DNA of 64,000 nt, taken from Parasponia andersonii. Its lineage: Eukaryota > Streptophyta > Magnoliopsida > Rosales > Cannabaceae. Made by a program: the position numbers and the translations under genes. The notes beneath the pieces are model-generated. The model saw only the letters and a list, made by a program, of their open reading frames with translations, searched no databases and was not told where the DNA came from. The stretch spans positions 27,379 through 91,378 of the forward strand of contig JXTB01000516.1 in NCBI GenBank assembly GCA_002914805.1. Direction: 5' to 3'. This document shows positions 32,469 through 46,299 of the stretch, piece by piece (the stretch's first letter is position 1; every line of letters starts with the position of its first letter).

Positions 32469-34099
32469 ATATATTTATGTATATATATTCTTTTTGAGTT
32501 GGGAATACATACAAAGAAAGTTTTTTATTAGCTTTTATCTGCTTTGGAGAATGGCATGGTTTGCCCAATATACAATATAACTCTCACCAAAGTTTCACCA
32601 CTGACTTCTTTTCTCCGCAGATCTGTCTGTTCCTCTTATTCTCTCTAATAGCATATATCATATGTACGTGTATCCAATATCAGTCACATTACCTTAGTAA
32701 GCTTCTCTCTTTATTTGTTTTCTTTGTATCATTCCGTAAACAAATAAATAAATAAAGTAAAAAAAGCTGTCTGTGGAAAGAAAGAAAAATGTCCCTACTT
32801 GTTTATTGGTAACTCGTTCTCTCTCCAGGACCAAGGTACTCGTAGTTGGCTTTGATTCTTTATAGCTTTGTTGGCTGTTTTATACCTGTTGCAGGGATTT
32901 TGCAGAAGTGGTCCTAAAAAAAATTAATTAAATTAAATTAAATTTCACCATTGGATTTTTTTTAAAAAAAAGAAAATGCAAGTAAATAATAAGCAATCAT
33001 TCTCTCAAAAACCCTATAAACTTCTCTAATTTGCTGCCAAAGAGCTGCACCCTTCACTTCCTCTTTTTTTTTTTATCTCTATTTTATTATTAGCTATATG
33101 TATATAAGAGAGTTATCTTTTATTCATGTTTACTAATTTATAATGGACCGTAATGGACCATAGAGTTAGGGAATAGGGAATAGAAATAATAGAAGTGTTT
33201 TTGATTCCTTTATTTATTTGTTTACTTGTACATGATATGGGACATAAAGAGTCTTTCACATAATAAAATTAAGAAGAGATAACTTAATTATTTTCAATTT
33301 CTTCCTATTACTCTCCAAACCCTTTCTTTTTATGATTCATTTTGTTACGGACTATAATAAATCTGCCCTTAATTAGTAATACGTGATGACTTGTCATGAC
33401 TTTTGGGGTCCACGTACGTATGATATATTTGCATCTACCTTCCAATTTTTATTATGATTTGTGCAATTATTACTTCAAGTGATCCCCACTTCTAGTTCCA
33501 TCTATGCATTTTGTTTTTTTAACTTTACCCCTACTGTATCACGTTCGAATAAAGTTAACATATATCTTATCTAATTGGTGGAGTCTCCCATAACCCTTTG
33601 CATAGTTAGGTAGTTACCTTCTCTGTTAATTATTTTACATCTACCAAATTAATTACATGTTCTCGATCAGAAGCCTAGCTAACGACGTGCATTATAAATA
33701 GTAGTTGATGAGATCGATCGAGTTCATACATCATTCTTTGCCACATTTTTTGTTGACTATTAGGGTCAACAAAGCTAATTCAAATTATCAACAAAAAGAA
33801 CTATTGGATTGATATAAATTATCTGTTGGGAAATTCTCAACATATATGAAAGAGACAACCAAATAATGGAATAAAATTTATTTATTAGACTATATAGTCA
33901 ATAATTAGCATAGGCTGGAGACTCACGAGTGGGGGAGGATTACCCCAAAAGAAGCATCATAAGGAACCTACAAGCATTGCGACTAGGTGGCATTTAACCA
34001 GGTCCTCAATCGATCCCTTGCTGCACACTCTAGAAACAACCAAAAAGTACTAAAAGAAAGAAATAATAATGAATCCAGCGAATTATTAGACCTTACATA
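32469..34099. other. Intergenic DNA
   Basis: No coding gene was recognised. The segment 32560-32930 is less AT-rich and has pyrimidine-rich blocks (TTCTTTTCTCCGCAG, CTCGTTCTCTCTCCAGG) that resemble 3' splice sites. A non-coding transcript is conceivable but not supported by anything else. Confidence 0.4.
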
Positions 34100-34104
34100 A
34101 AAGG

Positions 34105-37100
34105 TATAAAAACCTAATTTTTAAAAGGGTAAATAAGTAATTTTAAGCCAAGGGTAAAATTATAAATTCGAATTTTTTTGGCTAATTAAATCAAAATATC
34201 TTAAATATATTTAGACACTGTCTAGGTTCATTTGGGTTTAAGTGCAAAGAAAATTTTTAAATAGGGACTAAAGCAAAATTAAATAAGGGCATGAATGAAA
34301 TAAAATTTCAAAATCCCCCAGATTAAATTGTAATTAACGTGAACAGCCCAACCAACCACATTTTGACACGTGTGCTACAGTTCTAAAAATTTCCCATAAA
34401 TCCCTCAGCTCTCCTTTCTTTCTCCCTCAAGTCCCCGAGTCTATATATATATATATCTCGACATTCTTCACTGTGCAGCACTTACGAGCAGCCGCCCGCG
34501 TCGAACTGAGGCTCGAGCTCCAAGTAGCAGCTTCCCGACGTCTGGATGACACCATGCCACCCATCTCTGGCGACTGTCGCACAATGCAGGCGCCAGAAAG
34601 AGCTTGCAAAGTTGCGGCTCCTCGCAGCCAAAATCGGCGCTCCTACCACCGTGCGCCACGACAACGAACCCAGATCTTTTCCTAGCATCGGACCCGATAG
34701 ATTCCAGCCATGGATTGCCGAAAACATGGCTCCGATAAGTGTTTAATCATTATTGACCGTTTTTGAATATATATATATATATATATATATAGGTTGCCAA
34801 TCCGATAGATATTTTTTTTTTTTAGCTTGGGTAGGTATTTTTTTTTTAGCAGTTATAGTTATAATGAAATGTATGAAAAGACGTGCATTATTAATACTTT
34901 TTTTCTCTTTTACTTTTTACAATAAAAAATGTGCATGCTAAATTTTCATTAACCAAATTGATATCTATGCAAAGGTAAAAAAAAAAATACCTACCGGATT
35001 GGTGGCCATATATATATATATATAATACATATGATATTTTTATTATTATTTTCATAAAGCTCAAATGTTAATTAGAAGACTTTGTGAAATAATATCATGA
35101 TTTAAAATAAGACGATAGTTGATTATGTTGTGTAAATTAGACGTTTGGTATGTGAGAAAATTTCAATTTAAAGGTTGGTATTTTTAAGACGAAGTGGGTT
35201 GACTTGAGTACTCATTATTTGGAATCTCGGTTCTAGCTTCGAGTTATATCAGAAATAGACTTGAAAACTTATTATTCTTAATAGGCAGAATGGAGATTGG
35301 GTAGTAGTTGTATTGTTTTTTTAATTTGTAATAAATAGAGGTCATTATTTAAGCCACACCTCTTATTTTAGAAAAAAATTTGGTATTTTCATGAATATTT
35401 TCAAAAATGATATTTTTGTAATTATTTCATAATATAATTATTTAAGCCATATAAATTATACGAAGTATTAGAAGAGTTAAAAACATCAACAAATATGATT
35501 TTGTAGCGTTCAAACGATATCCGGAAGAACATTAATTTTCGAATTGAAAAAGTCAATGTTTTTCTAAATATTTTGAAAAAGTGGTATTTTTGTAACTTTT
35601 AGATTTTTAAGCCCATTTAATGCTCAGGATCTCGAAACTGAATCCTGATTTCGAATTTGGACTAAGCGAGGTCGAGAGATGAATTTTGATATAAATACAA
35701 TTGTGTTTCAAAGTTACACGAAAATCTAGAAAATGACTCATGAATAATGTCGTTTTGCGTGCCACAGGTCGATTTCGCAATTAGACCCGTTTTTGACCAA
35801 GTATATATCTAACCTACCATTCTTGGGTGCTCTGAATTCAGTGGTAACCTTCGTTTCTCTATCTGAGGCTTCGATGGAAAAGTGACTTTTTAAAGTAAAC
35901 TTATTGGGATCCTAAAACGACCGTCTAAACACCCAAGTGACCAATGGGAGATTCTTCAAGCGTCACTAGTTTTGTATTACTACTATATCTAGGTAGAGGT
36001 TCAATTACCTAGTTTTATACTTATTTTGATTTACAATTGCATTATAATTGATTTATGAAAAATCGTGGTTTATGCAATAGTTTAATAAGTTATGAAAACA
36101 CTTTGGATTATACTGGAATAGGACTGTGTGGAATTTTATACATATTTTTAAATTTTGATCATGGGGTAATACAGTGATGTACTGCCCATGTTACAGTAAA
36201 TCCCTGAATAATGCCAAGTAAGATTTTAAAGCATGATTTGAATATTCCTTGATGCATGGTTATTGTGAACTATTAAATGTTGTACATACCATAAGATCAC
36301 ACATGAGATACATCTTAGACATCACGGTATTTAGTGGGCAGGCAATATCCTCGCCCTCGGTAAGAGTCAGTAAACCCATGCAGGGTTTTCTGATTACTCC
36401 CACTTAGTAGGCATTGGCGCATGGGTTTACTGACTACTCCCACTTAGTAGGCATTGGCATTCAATTGCCCCTCTGGTTCGGTAAGCATAGACATATGGGT
36501 GTCTCTCTAGTTTTTGGGAATAAGTATCAGGTAGAGAGTACTTAATGCACGTAGTACGAGTTACTTTAGTTCGTAGTAGAGGATGTGAGCTCATAGGATA
36601 GGATGATTTATGAAATGTACAAACTTGTGGTTTGGGTATTAGTTTCGAATATATGATTATTTTGGACATTAATTATTTTATAAACTTGGTTTATAAATAA
36701 AATTTTGGAAAAGATATTAACCATACAGATTTAGTAAAATTGCATTCATCTAGAAAGGTAATTGAATTTCTACTGAGCATGTTAATGCTCACCCCCTACT
36801 TTTCCCACTTTCAGGTAATCATCTATTTGAGGTAGTAATCTCGATAGTCGAACAAGCTGCATAATTTGTACTTACTTTCCCACTTCTTTTTCCTGATGGG
36901 TATCTATTCTCTGTTAGTTTCTTTTTCTTTGTCTAATTATTTAGCCAAGATCAATAAATTTACTAAGTAGATATATGAGGATGAATTCTTATTAATTTGA
37001 TAACCTGAAACTACAGTTGATTTAATGTAAATTATTTTAGATATTAGATTAAAATTTTCAGTTAAACTCAATTTTTCAAAATTGATAGTTTCTCAACAAG

Positions 37101-37319
37101 TATTCAAATGAGATAGCTAGAAATTTTCTTGAAGCTTATCAGGTATTTTTCTTAAGTAACTAAAAACTAACAAGGGTTTTGAATATTAAAGGATTCATAA
37201 AGATTTAAGTATCAAAATAAAATTATCTAATATTCAATTTCTCTTGAATTTTATAAAATTAATACTTTATTATATTTTTACTTAAAATTACTAAAATCTT
37301 TGGATTTTCGCTGAGGACA
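34105..37319 (+). mobile_element. Solo LTR of the long-LTR family, copy A (fossil)
   Basis: Starts TATAAAAACCTAATTTTTAA, like the copy at 41195, and ends GAGGACA. AAAGG and AAAGA flank it, a near-match 5-bp duplication. Shared landmarks with the other copies are a GC-rich block near 34480-34740, the TATCTAACCTACCATT region near 35806, TGAGCATGTTAATGCTCA near 36775 and the CTTAAAATTACTAAAA end. No internal retroelement region is attached, hence solo LTR. It holds a 40-bp tandem pair (about 36380-36460) and a nested MITE at 34792-35007. It is diverged from its relatives and therefore old. Confidence 0.75.
34792..35007. mobile_element. (TA)n-associated MITE, copy 3, nested in an LTR
   Basis: Cleanest copy of the family: the left end GGTTGCCAATCCGATAGATA and right end TACCTACCGGATTGGTGGCC are inverted repeats bordered by (TA)n tracts (34768-34791 and 35008-35025). 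Length 216 bp. The interior carries AAAGACGTGCATTATTAATA and CATGCTAAATTTTCATTA. Its position inside solo LTR copy A shows that it arrived later than that LTR. Confidence 0.85.
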
Positions 37320-38382
37320 AAAGACAAGTTAAGCTAACTAACATAAATAATAAGAAGAAGAAGAAGAAAGATATTAATTCAATGAAACGGAGTCTGATTA
37401 ACTTTGAGTTCTTTCGAATATGAGATAATTCAAAAATTATCCTGTTTTAAAAAAGAAAATTTATCACTCAACATTTTTTATGACATCCTTCAATAATTAA
37501 TACATATACTTTATGGCAGCTGATGAGACCGCATCTCTTTTTTAATTAGTTAATAAAGAGAAAACGACTGTTTATTATATGATAAATACTGACAAGGGAA
37601 GATAAATAAAACTAAATATAGGTCAACTTAATTGGTGATTCTGATACTAGTCATTTCTTTAATTTTTATTAAGTAGTGATTTTTGATAGCTATGATGTGA
37701 GGAAAAACAAAACATTCAAAAAACATTATATGGAAAGGAGATGTTACTCTGTTATCATTCCGGTAAATTTTAAGAGTATTGGTCGATACTACATACTGAC
37801 AATTTACCACGTGGGTAATTCATATATGTATAAAGTAAATAGTCAAACAAAAAATAATTGAACTGTAAATTAAATTTATAATATATATTAATCATATTTT
37901 ATTTTTTAATTAAAAATTCAGAATAACACATGCAAGTATAGATTATAGTTTGATAACCGTAATCTAGGAAATAATAATCATTTTCGAAAGAAGAATTTCA
38001 ATGACTATGCTAAGATATAGAACGGTATTATCCAAGGGGGAAAAAAATGTACAATGAACCGACTTGCATTTAAACTAGCTAGAAGAAAATCGAAAATATT
38101 AGTTTAGTCCCTATAAAAAGGAAAATAGAAATCTTTTATGTATTTATTTATTCGCCATTCTGCAGCACAAATTCATGTACTTGAAAGGAATATGATATCT
38201 AAATATGCATATAATTCTAGTACTGAGAAGGGTGTGATAGTTATAATTGACGTTTTCGTTTTCTAAATTTTTAGGTAAAATTGAGGAGAGATCAGCCAGA
38301 ATAATGTGTTAGTTACGAGATTATGAGGGAATTTCTACATATATATATATATATATATACTACTTTTGATAATATGTTCAAG
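37320..38382. other. Intergenic AT-rich DNA
   Basis: Nothing was recognised. The stretch ends at an assembly gap, right after a (TA)n tract. Confidence 0.6.
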
Positions 38383-38619
38383 NNNNNNNNNNNNNNNNNN
38401 NNNNNNNNNNNNNNNNNNNNNNNNNNNNNNNNNNNNNNNNNNNNNNNNNNNNNNNNNNNNNNNNNNNNNNNNNNNNNNNNNNNNNNNNNNNNNNNNNNNN
38501 NNNNNNNNNNNNNNNNNNNNNNNNNNNNNNNNNNNNNNNNNNNNNNNNNNNNNNNNNNNNNNNNNNNNNNNNNNNNNNNNNNNNNNNNNNNNNNNNNNNN
38601 NNNNNNNNNNNNNNNNNNN
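38383..38619. other. Assembly gap (237 N)
   Basis: A run of unknown bases next to a (TA)n tract. Open frames that cross it are meaningless. Confidence 1.
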
Positions 38620-39877
38620 TTATATTTTGTTTTTTGTTTTCATTGTTATATTTTGTTTTTCGTTCTCATGGGCATTTCTATTATTATGCCCTTTATTTAT
38701 TGCTTTGTTTCTTTCTTTGGTAGATCACAAAAGTGGACCCCACAGTCAAAAATCCAACATGCCGTTCAAAATCCCGCAATCTGAGATTCCTAATAAACCC
38801 TAACAAGTAACAACAACAGCAACCCCTCATTCACACAGCAAGCAGCTTCTTTGCCATTAAAGTCGGTCATATAATATAGATGGGACTTTTGAGGGAGGGG
38901 ACCATATGTACAAGGGGTTAAATGCAACTGCACCACTACTTATGTGCCCTTTCATACATATATACACACATATATGTACACATGAAAGTAGATATATTAT
39001 TATCTGATGTTAACCCGGGCACTACTTGCTCTTCTTTCCTTCCTCATCATCATAATCTGGCAACATCTTATGCGACGTTTCATAACTCTACTTTTAATTA
39101 TTTGATATGCATATTTCTTCACAGCACCACATTAAAGCCTTAGTCATTCTGTACATATAACTATTGAAGTTCGATATTCAAGTATATATAATCACTCAAT
39201 TTGATCGTGATTTCATTTCAATCACAACTCAAGTAACTGCTTCGAATAATTACCATGCACACGTGGCATAATTAAGTCACTAGACACTAGCTATTAAGAT
39301 TGAAGAAGCTGATATCCCTAATAGCGTCAACTTTATTATTGTTTATTAATTTTGAATGAAACTGACAACAATCGTCCTTGTTACAAAACTGGAGACATAA
39401 TTTCGTAAGGATGTTATTCAGCGCTAATTATTTTGGAGAGCCGAAAAAATTATGCAAATTAAAATATGTAGCAATATAACAACGCATTTTTTTCTAAGGT
39501 AAAATACAGAGAATTATTCAAAGTTAAGTTCTAGCGCAGAAACTATTTTAGTACTGCGTTTTTTTCAGAGACATAATACTAGTGTACTTTTACTACTGAG
39601 CCGTCCCCTCTTTTACAAGAACCAAGGAAAACAAATTAGCTCATGTAGTGTACCATTGTATTAGTCTACAATTAATATTTTTAATCAAATTTGAAATTTT
39701 TGGGCACGTGCAACTAATTGGGAGATCAATCAAACTAGTCTTAAATTGATCTTTCATACTTGTTTCTTGTATATAATGTTGATGATCAGTTATGTCAATG
39801 TACCTTTGTCCATGTGAATGAAAAATTGTCTAGTTTTGTCTTTTGCGTACGTGTTTGATAATGAACCATATATATTT

Positions 39878-39932
<55 letters not shown>

Positions 39933-41189
39933 GTGGATGAGTGTGTTGTAATTGGTTATAATTGGAGGTGGGAAGAAAAATGAAAGATCTACCAATTAGC
40001 AACTTGAGCAAGCCTTGGGAAAAATAGACTAAACATTATACTATATGTACAGAAGGTGTGATCATAAAGGAAGGGTCAGATGACACCTTTAAGGGGTTCG
40101 CACTAAGTTGGTATCGCGGATTTGAAACGTCTTGTTATCAATTTAATAATATATATACTCAGGCAACATTTTGATAAGGACATGTCCTACCTTCAACCTT
40201 AATTTGTTGTTTCGGCATCTAGATGACCCCAAAGCTAAATTGGCTTTGGCATTGAATTTTCTATTATCTCTTTTATCAGTTTAATCTATAATTAGAGATT
40301 GCAAATTAATTACTTCATAAATAATTTTGAATTTTGATGAGTATAAATATATTTGAGATGCCTTTTGATTTTGATTTAATGGTCACAAACTTAGTTGAGA
40401 TGTACTCTTTTGACCACAAGGCTTGCGTGTTACAAGTTTACCATCTGCTTTGTACTTCATAATGTTAATTCTTCGACATCCAACTGTTTTTTTTCCTAAT
40501 GGATAATTAATATGTTCCCATATCTTTTATTTTTCTGGAAAGATTTCATCTCCTTGCTCATAAAGGCTTCCATCCTAGGTCAGCTAAAGCTTCCTGTACA
40601 CTGTAAGAAGTAAATATAGCATATAATTGATTTACTTTAAACAAATGATTGTTAGACACATAATAACTCACGTAGGGTATTTAACTTTACTAGAAAGTTT
40701 AGGTTCTTATATGGGTTTTGGAATACTTTTGGTGCACTTGACACTATGGTAAGTATTTTCTGAAAGGCTTGAACATTAAATTAGGAATATTTTTAGCAAG
40801 TGATTGGTTTAGTTTGGCTCAGACACTAAGACGTCGAACAGAGGTGGATACAGAGCAATTCATTTATCTTCAATGTCTGGGTATTCATGATCACTATTTT
40901 AATCCAAAATTATACCACTCAAATATAATTTACTCGTTCTTGATTGACTGGCCTAGTTTACGTGTCGTCGCCACTAGAACCCAAGTTTATAGTAGTCAAA
41001 TTCAAGTTGCCAATATTCTATTACCAGATTCGAGGAATTTGCCTACCTCAAAGGTGGGAGATCATAGTTTAGAGTCTAAATTCCTTTTTGATACTCCCCT
41101 TTTAAGTTTAAGTACAGAGTATGAATTCACTTCAACTTCATTATTAAGCATAGTCATATCTTTCTAGTACAATCATCAATAAATGTAAT
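38620..41189. other. Intergenic DNA
   Basis: No gene is supported. The 132-residue frame at 40769-41167 begins at TTG, not ATG, and resembles nothing known. A (CT)n tract of about 48 bases lies at 39881-39928 and explains the arginine/glutamate-rich frames seen on the opposite strand. Confidence 0.5.
39881..39928. repeat. (CT)n microsatellite
   Basis: An uninterrupted run of about 24 CT units. Confidence 0.98.
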
Positions 41190-41194
41190 AAATC

Positions 41195-41443
41195 TATAAA
41201 ACCTCTAAATTTATAAAACCTCTAAATTTTTGTAAGGATAAATTGATATTATGACCAAATTTTTCAAAAAAATTAAAATTAAAATTCGAACTCATGATTA
41301 AAGTGTGAAAATTTTCAAAAAAATAGATTAAACTACAAATAAAAGGGGCAAAATTGAAACAAAAGTTGAAAATCAGAGACTTATGTGCAATTTTAAAAAA
41401 AATTGTACTTCCCACTCATACCCCGCCATGTGGCTTGTACTAC

Positions 41444-41501
<58 letters not shown>

Positions 41502-43666
41502 CCCGATTTTTATTCTCGTTCATGGCGAAAAAACGTCGATTTTTAGCCTTGTTTCGACAAATGCCTTCCCAACGTCTATCAGTGCTACGACTACCTACGG
41601 TCGATAGCCCAGGACCAGACGATCCTCCCGTCGACACCTCCATTACCTGAAATGGCTCGATTCGCCATTGGTGAAGCCAAGAACCCACGATCGTTTTTCC
41701 GACACCGGAGCTAATTCCGACGATGTTTCGCCATGAAACCGGTCTCGTTCGACTCATCTCCTCACGGGATATCTCTTCGTAAGTATCTCGTAGCTCAGTT
41801 TTGTTCCATTTAATTGGTGAAGCCAAGAACCTACGATCGTTTTTCCGACACCGGAGCTAATTCCGACGATGTTTCGCCATGAAACCGGTCTCGTTCGACT
41901 CATCTCCTCACGGGATATCTCTTAGTAAGTATCTCGTAGCTCAGTTTTGTTCCATTTAATTTTGATCTCGTTGGACAGTTTTGAGAATATTATGTTTCAG
42001 TGTTGAATTTTTGATCGAACTATTAGATTGTAAAACTAACATCATTTTTTGGAATCTATGTTGAAAATGGTGAAAAATGAGATATATAAATATATATATA
42101 TATATTAATTATGTTTCGAAACGAGCACGAAAATGAAATCAGAAGGCTCAGATTTACCTCAATTTGCATGTCATGGGCTTGAACTTAAATCGGACAAATT
42201 ATATGTCTAACCTAACTATTTTAGATGCTAGGAATTTAGTGATGAAGTCCATTTCATGATCTAAAGCTCCAATTGAAAAATCGAATTTTCAAACCTATTA
42301 ATCAAAGGTTCGAAAACAATGCCAAACTCTCCAAACAACATCCAAATGACGTCAACTGTTCTCTATTGCACCGTAGCACTATTTAAACACCATATTAAGG
42401 TAGGGATTCAATTACTTGATTCTAAAATTAATTTAATTTATAAATTTACATATTTTCAGTAAATATAGAATTTCATGAAATTATTTCTAAAAATTGTATT
42501 TATATTTATTTTTGATCTGATTTGAGATACAAACTACTTAGGAGGTACGTCATATTGGTTAGCGTGTCATATATACTATTTTGAACTATTTTCTGCAAGA
42601 AATTGAATTTTTGGATTTTGATCTAAAATGATTGTTGTGTTGCTGAAATTTTTAGAAAATCCAAAATGATTTGAGAACTCAGTTTCGAGAACTAAAAGTA
42701 GTTTGATTAAAGAATACTACATGGTCATTTTGTGATTTTGTGGAAATGGTGTGTATCTTTATTCTGTCGTCATATAGAATTTGCATGCATTCACATACTT
42801 ATGCGACCGTTGGACTTATGGTACTCTACGTTAGGTGCTCGAACTTGCGGTTATCTCTTTAGATGACTCGAACATACGGGTGACCTACTAGAATACCTCA
42901 GATGATTGCATATATAGTTATATATTGGCTTGAATAGATATATAATAGTTTTAATAAATATTTTATAATAGTTTGGAATGTTTGAACTATTGGATTAAGA
43001 TTTTTACTTGAATTTTGTGAACTATTTTGAATAGACTAGTAACCATGCAGGATTTATAACATGAGTATATTTATTATGTATTAAAAAAAACTTGTAGTTG
43101 ATTCTCTATTGAGCATTCACATGCTCATTCCCACACTTCCTCCTACTTTCAGGTGTTTGTATGATTAAGATAATAGTTTCGATAGCTAGATAAACTGTTT
43201 GGTCTGTGCTTGCAGTCATGTTCCTATTTCTTAGTAGGTGTCTATATCCTTTTCGATTTCTTTTCCTTGTTCAAATATTTAGCCTTATTTTGTTGTTTTT
43301 AATAAATAGACGTATAAGGACAACAATACTACAAACTTTGAGTACTTGGAATCATAAATGATTTTATGCAATTTATTTGGATTTTGGGCCTAAGGATTTA
43401 TACTGAACTTTCTTTATCAAAAATTTATGATTTATCAAAATATTTCCAAATAAATTAATTAGAATTCCTCTAATATTTAAGTGAAGTATTTTCTGAAAGA
43501 CCTATACTAATGAGAGGTTTTTTTAATTTGAATTTTACTTACTTTTGAGGACTAAAATTTAAAATTTAAAGTACTCAATTTTCTGTAATTTTAGAAAAAT
43601 CATTGTTGATCACTGTTTTAACTTAAAATTACTAAAAGTCACAGCTTTGGAATTACGGTTGTGACA
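41195..43666 (+). mobile_element. Solo LTR of the long-LTR family, copy B (fossil)
   Basis: A perfect 5-bp duplication, AAATC, flanks it (41190-41194 and 43667-43671). It begins TATAAAACC and ends GGTTGTGACA. Shared family landmarks are the CT-rich leader (41447-41497), a GC-rich block, the region around 42205-42240 (CTAACCTAACTATTTTAGAT), TGAGCATTCACATGCTCA near 43112 and CTTAAAATTACTAAAAG near the end. No internal region is attached. It contains a 146-bp tandem duplication. Confidence 0.82.
41668..41959 (+). repeat. 146-bp tandem duplication inside solo LTR B
   Basis: Two adjacent units begin TTGGTGAAGCCAAGAACC and end TTTTGTTCCATTTAA. By eye they differ at only about two positions, so the duplication is much younger than the LTR insertion. 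It is absent from the related copies at 34105-37319 and 55549-57151. Confidence 0.95.
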
Positions 43667-43671
43667 AAATC

Positions 43672-46213
43672 AACATGATCCATCCAAAGAAGTACCGACT
43701 TTTGGCGAATCCTAAACATCAGAATGTATAATTATAAAATGAGTTGGACTTTTATGCAGAATTAATGAAAAGAAACCACGACGATGTTAGGTATTTTCTT
43801 TTAATTTATAATAAGTGGAGGTTATTAGTTAAGCCTATTTTTTTAAAAAAAATATTGTATTGCATGGAAACTAAAAACGTCAAACTTTCCAAATAAAATA
43901 AGAAATAATTTCTTCTGACAAGCAAAGGACGCATGCATGTCCCAAACATTATCAATGTCCTAACTAAATGTTAGATTTCCTCTTCTCCCCCTCAAAACCA
44001 TCCACTTTCAAGGCTCGAAGGAAGTCGTCAGAAATTTCAATTTAACACCAAGTTCAAGTAATACACCTTCCCTTGCCTAATCCCACAACCAATCATTTGA
44101 CTTGAATCCTTAAAAACATAATTCAAATTTTATTAAATTTTAAAACAATGTGTAATGATTTCACTGGTCTGATAAAAGAAAATACCAACAAGTTTTAACA
44201 GACCACGCTTAACCATTGTATTAAAAACCGATTTCTTTAAAGTTGTTAAATATTATGTATATGTTGTTAGTTTCAGTAGGAGAAGCTCGTAAAAGCAGTT
44301 GTTTTTATGTGAACATTTTCATATTAATAAAATGAAAGTATTATTTAGTTAATAATTTTTGCATAATGTTATTTGAATAAAGGTCCATTTATTTGTATTA
44401 ATATGTATTTGTGTGATTACAGTGGATTTACAAAAGACATAAATAAAAATTATTTATAATTAATTAATAGTATTCGTAATTATATAAATAAGTTTGGGCA
44501 ATTTATTTATATTGTATCTGAATTTGGAATAGGTTGACTTGTCTTGGTCAACTTGATTGATATAATAGGACTTATACTGAACATAATCATAAATGAAATT
44601 TTATTGATAATGTCAATGAGAAAGAATTTCATAAGTAGTGACTAGTTTTACTTTAAATCTTGAATTGGTTATGGTTGTATATTCACAAATATGACTTTAT
44701 TTGATATTTTTTGAATTATATAGTTACAATTAATAATATAGAATCTAATAAACAACATATCTTGGTAGATTTTAGTACTTAATCATAAGTCTTAGGTCTA
44801 AGCGTATCAATACTAATTTAGTCAAAAAGATGTTGATTGATGATCATTAAAGAAATCACTAAGAACCATGAAATATATGCTTATATTTTTATAATATTAT
44901 ATAAAGAGCTATTAGCGAAGAATTATTGTGGCATGTGATGTTATTCTAATATGTAGCATAGACAGTTATAGTGCAATTTCAGTCCTTTAATAGGACAAAC
45001 TTGAAATTAAATAATTAGTAGGCTCATTTAATTATTTAGGAACCAACTATACATGTCCCATAAAATTGTCAATAATTATACTGTTACTAGACTAAATCGA
45101 TTATAAGTTAACTGGACAAAATTAAGTGGGACTGCTTGAAAGCCTATACGCCTAGCCTAATTACTGGGCCTGGGCATATGGCACAATCAGTGAAAGAGGA
45201 TTGGCTTCAGTTGTGATAAATTTTAGATAAAAATGATAAGCTTGGTCACTAAGTTTTCAATGTTTCTCATATGGTAATTTTTATATAAAGGTTGAGTTTG
45301 ATTCCCATTAATTGATATGGTTCAATGAATCTAGATATAATTAGATGCTAATTATAGTTAATTGAATATTAATAAATCAATGAAGAACTGACAAGATAAT
45401 ATTTGATTAATTACTAAATATAAAAGGCAAATCAAGATAGTCAAATATTACAAATTGTGAAATTGAGTAACAGAATATTCTTGAAAAGAGAATTACCTAG
45501 ATTTGGCCAATCTCAGCCAATAAGAAAAGAGCCTATATGCCTATAACATAGTGATTATGGTATGTGAGACTCTAGGGTTTGTATATAGAGACCTCTTTCC
45601 TATTGCCTATAAATAAGTAACTCCAGATATCATTTTTATAAATAATAGAAATCACAACGAAGTTCTATTAGTTTTTGAAGAGAAAAAAGATTCACAAAGA
45701 TAAGTGATTAGTTCATATTCTATTTTTTGATTTCTATTTTGTTTTCTTTGTGAATCAGTAAGGAACTTCTAACTTGATCTTTTCTTATGTAGTATATAGA
45801 GATCATACTCTTATGAGATTGCACACAAAATAAGCCTAGAAGATCATATCGAGTTGGAATTATTCTCTAAGTCATCCCAAATCTGTAAGAGGTATGTTTC
45901 TAATCATATATCTAATATATTGTTATGAGATAAAAATGTTCGTGATTGTTTTTCCATTGCATTGAATCTTTGAAAAATTGTTGATAGAATTTTCTATGAA
46001 AATTAAATTTTTAAAAATATCACCAATTGTAATTTTTTTTTAAGTCTTTCCAACATATATAATAATAAGTATAAATATACACATATATGAAATTCATTAA
46101 ATAGATGAAATTTTATAGAAAGTGATCATCAGCCGTGGGGTTTTTATCCATATATACCTTACAAAAGAACGATGTTACAGGGAACCCAATAACATGTGAC
46201 CACACAAGAATCC

Positions 46214-46217
<4 letters not shown>
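43672..46217. other. Intergenic AT-rich DNA, possibly with a degraded copia LTR
   Basis: No gene was recognised. The part 45500-45900 looks like the promoter and leader of a copia-type LTR (CCTATAAATAAG near 45609, a TTCTATTAG block, a TTTGTGAATC block), but no terminal repeats or coding remains confirm it. Confidence 0.35.

Positions 46218-46265
<48 letters not shown>
46218..46265. repeat. (TA)n microsatellite
   Basis: About 24 TA units, the longest TA tract in the window, with no MITE inserted. Confidence 0.95.
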
Positions 46266-46267
<2 letters not shown>

Positions 46268-46299
46268 CTTGCGTTAACAAACAAAAGGGTCTCCATCCT

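Noticed and set aside
32560-32930. Possible non-coding gene with CAG acceptor-like sites
   Set aside because: Only pyrimidine-rich words support it; no microRNA or snoRNA sequence that I know could be matched.
38323-38803. Open frames of 145-153 codons
   Set aside because: They cross the 237-base gap.
40769-41167. 132-residue open frame before solo LTR B
   Set aside because: It starts at TTG, not ATG, shows no recognisable motif or low-complexity bias of real proteins, and stops just before an LTR boundary; no splice-consistent extension was seen.
41354-41826. Frames through the (CT)n tract, including a 128-residue minus-strand frame
   Set aside because: Same situation as in LTR C: microsatellite plus LTR leader, with no independent protein signature.
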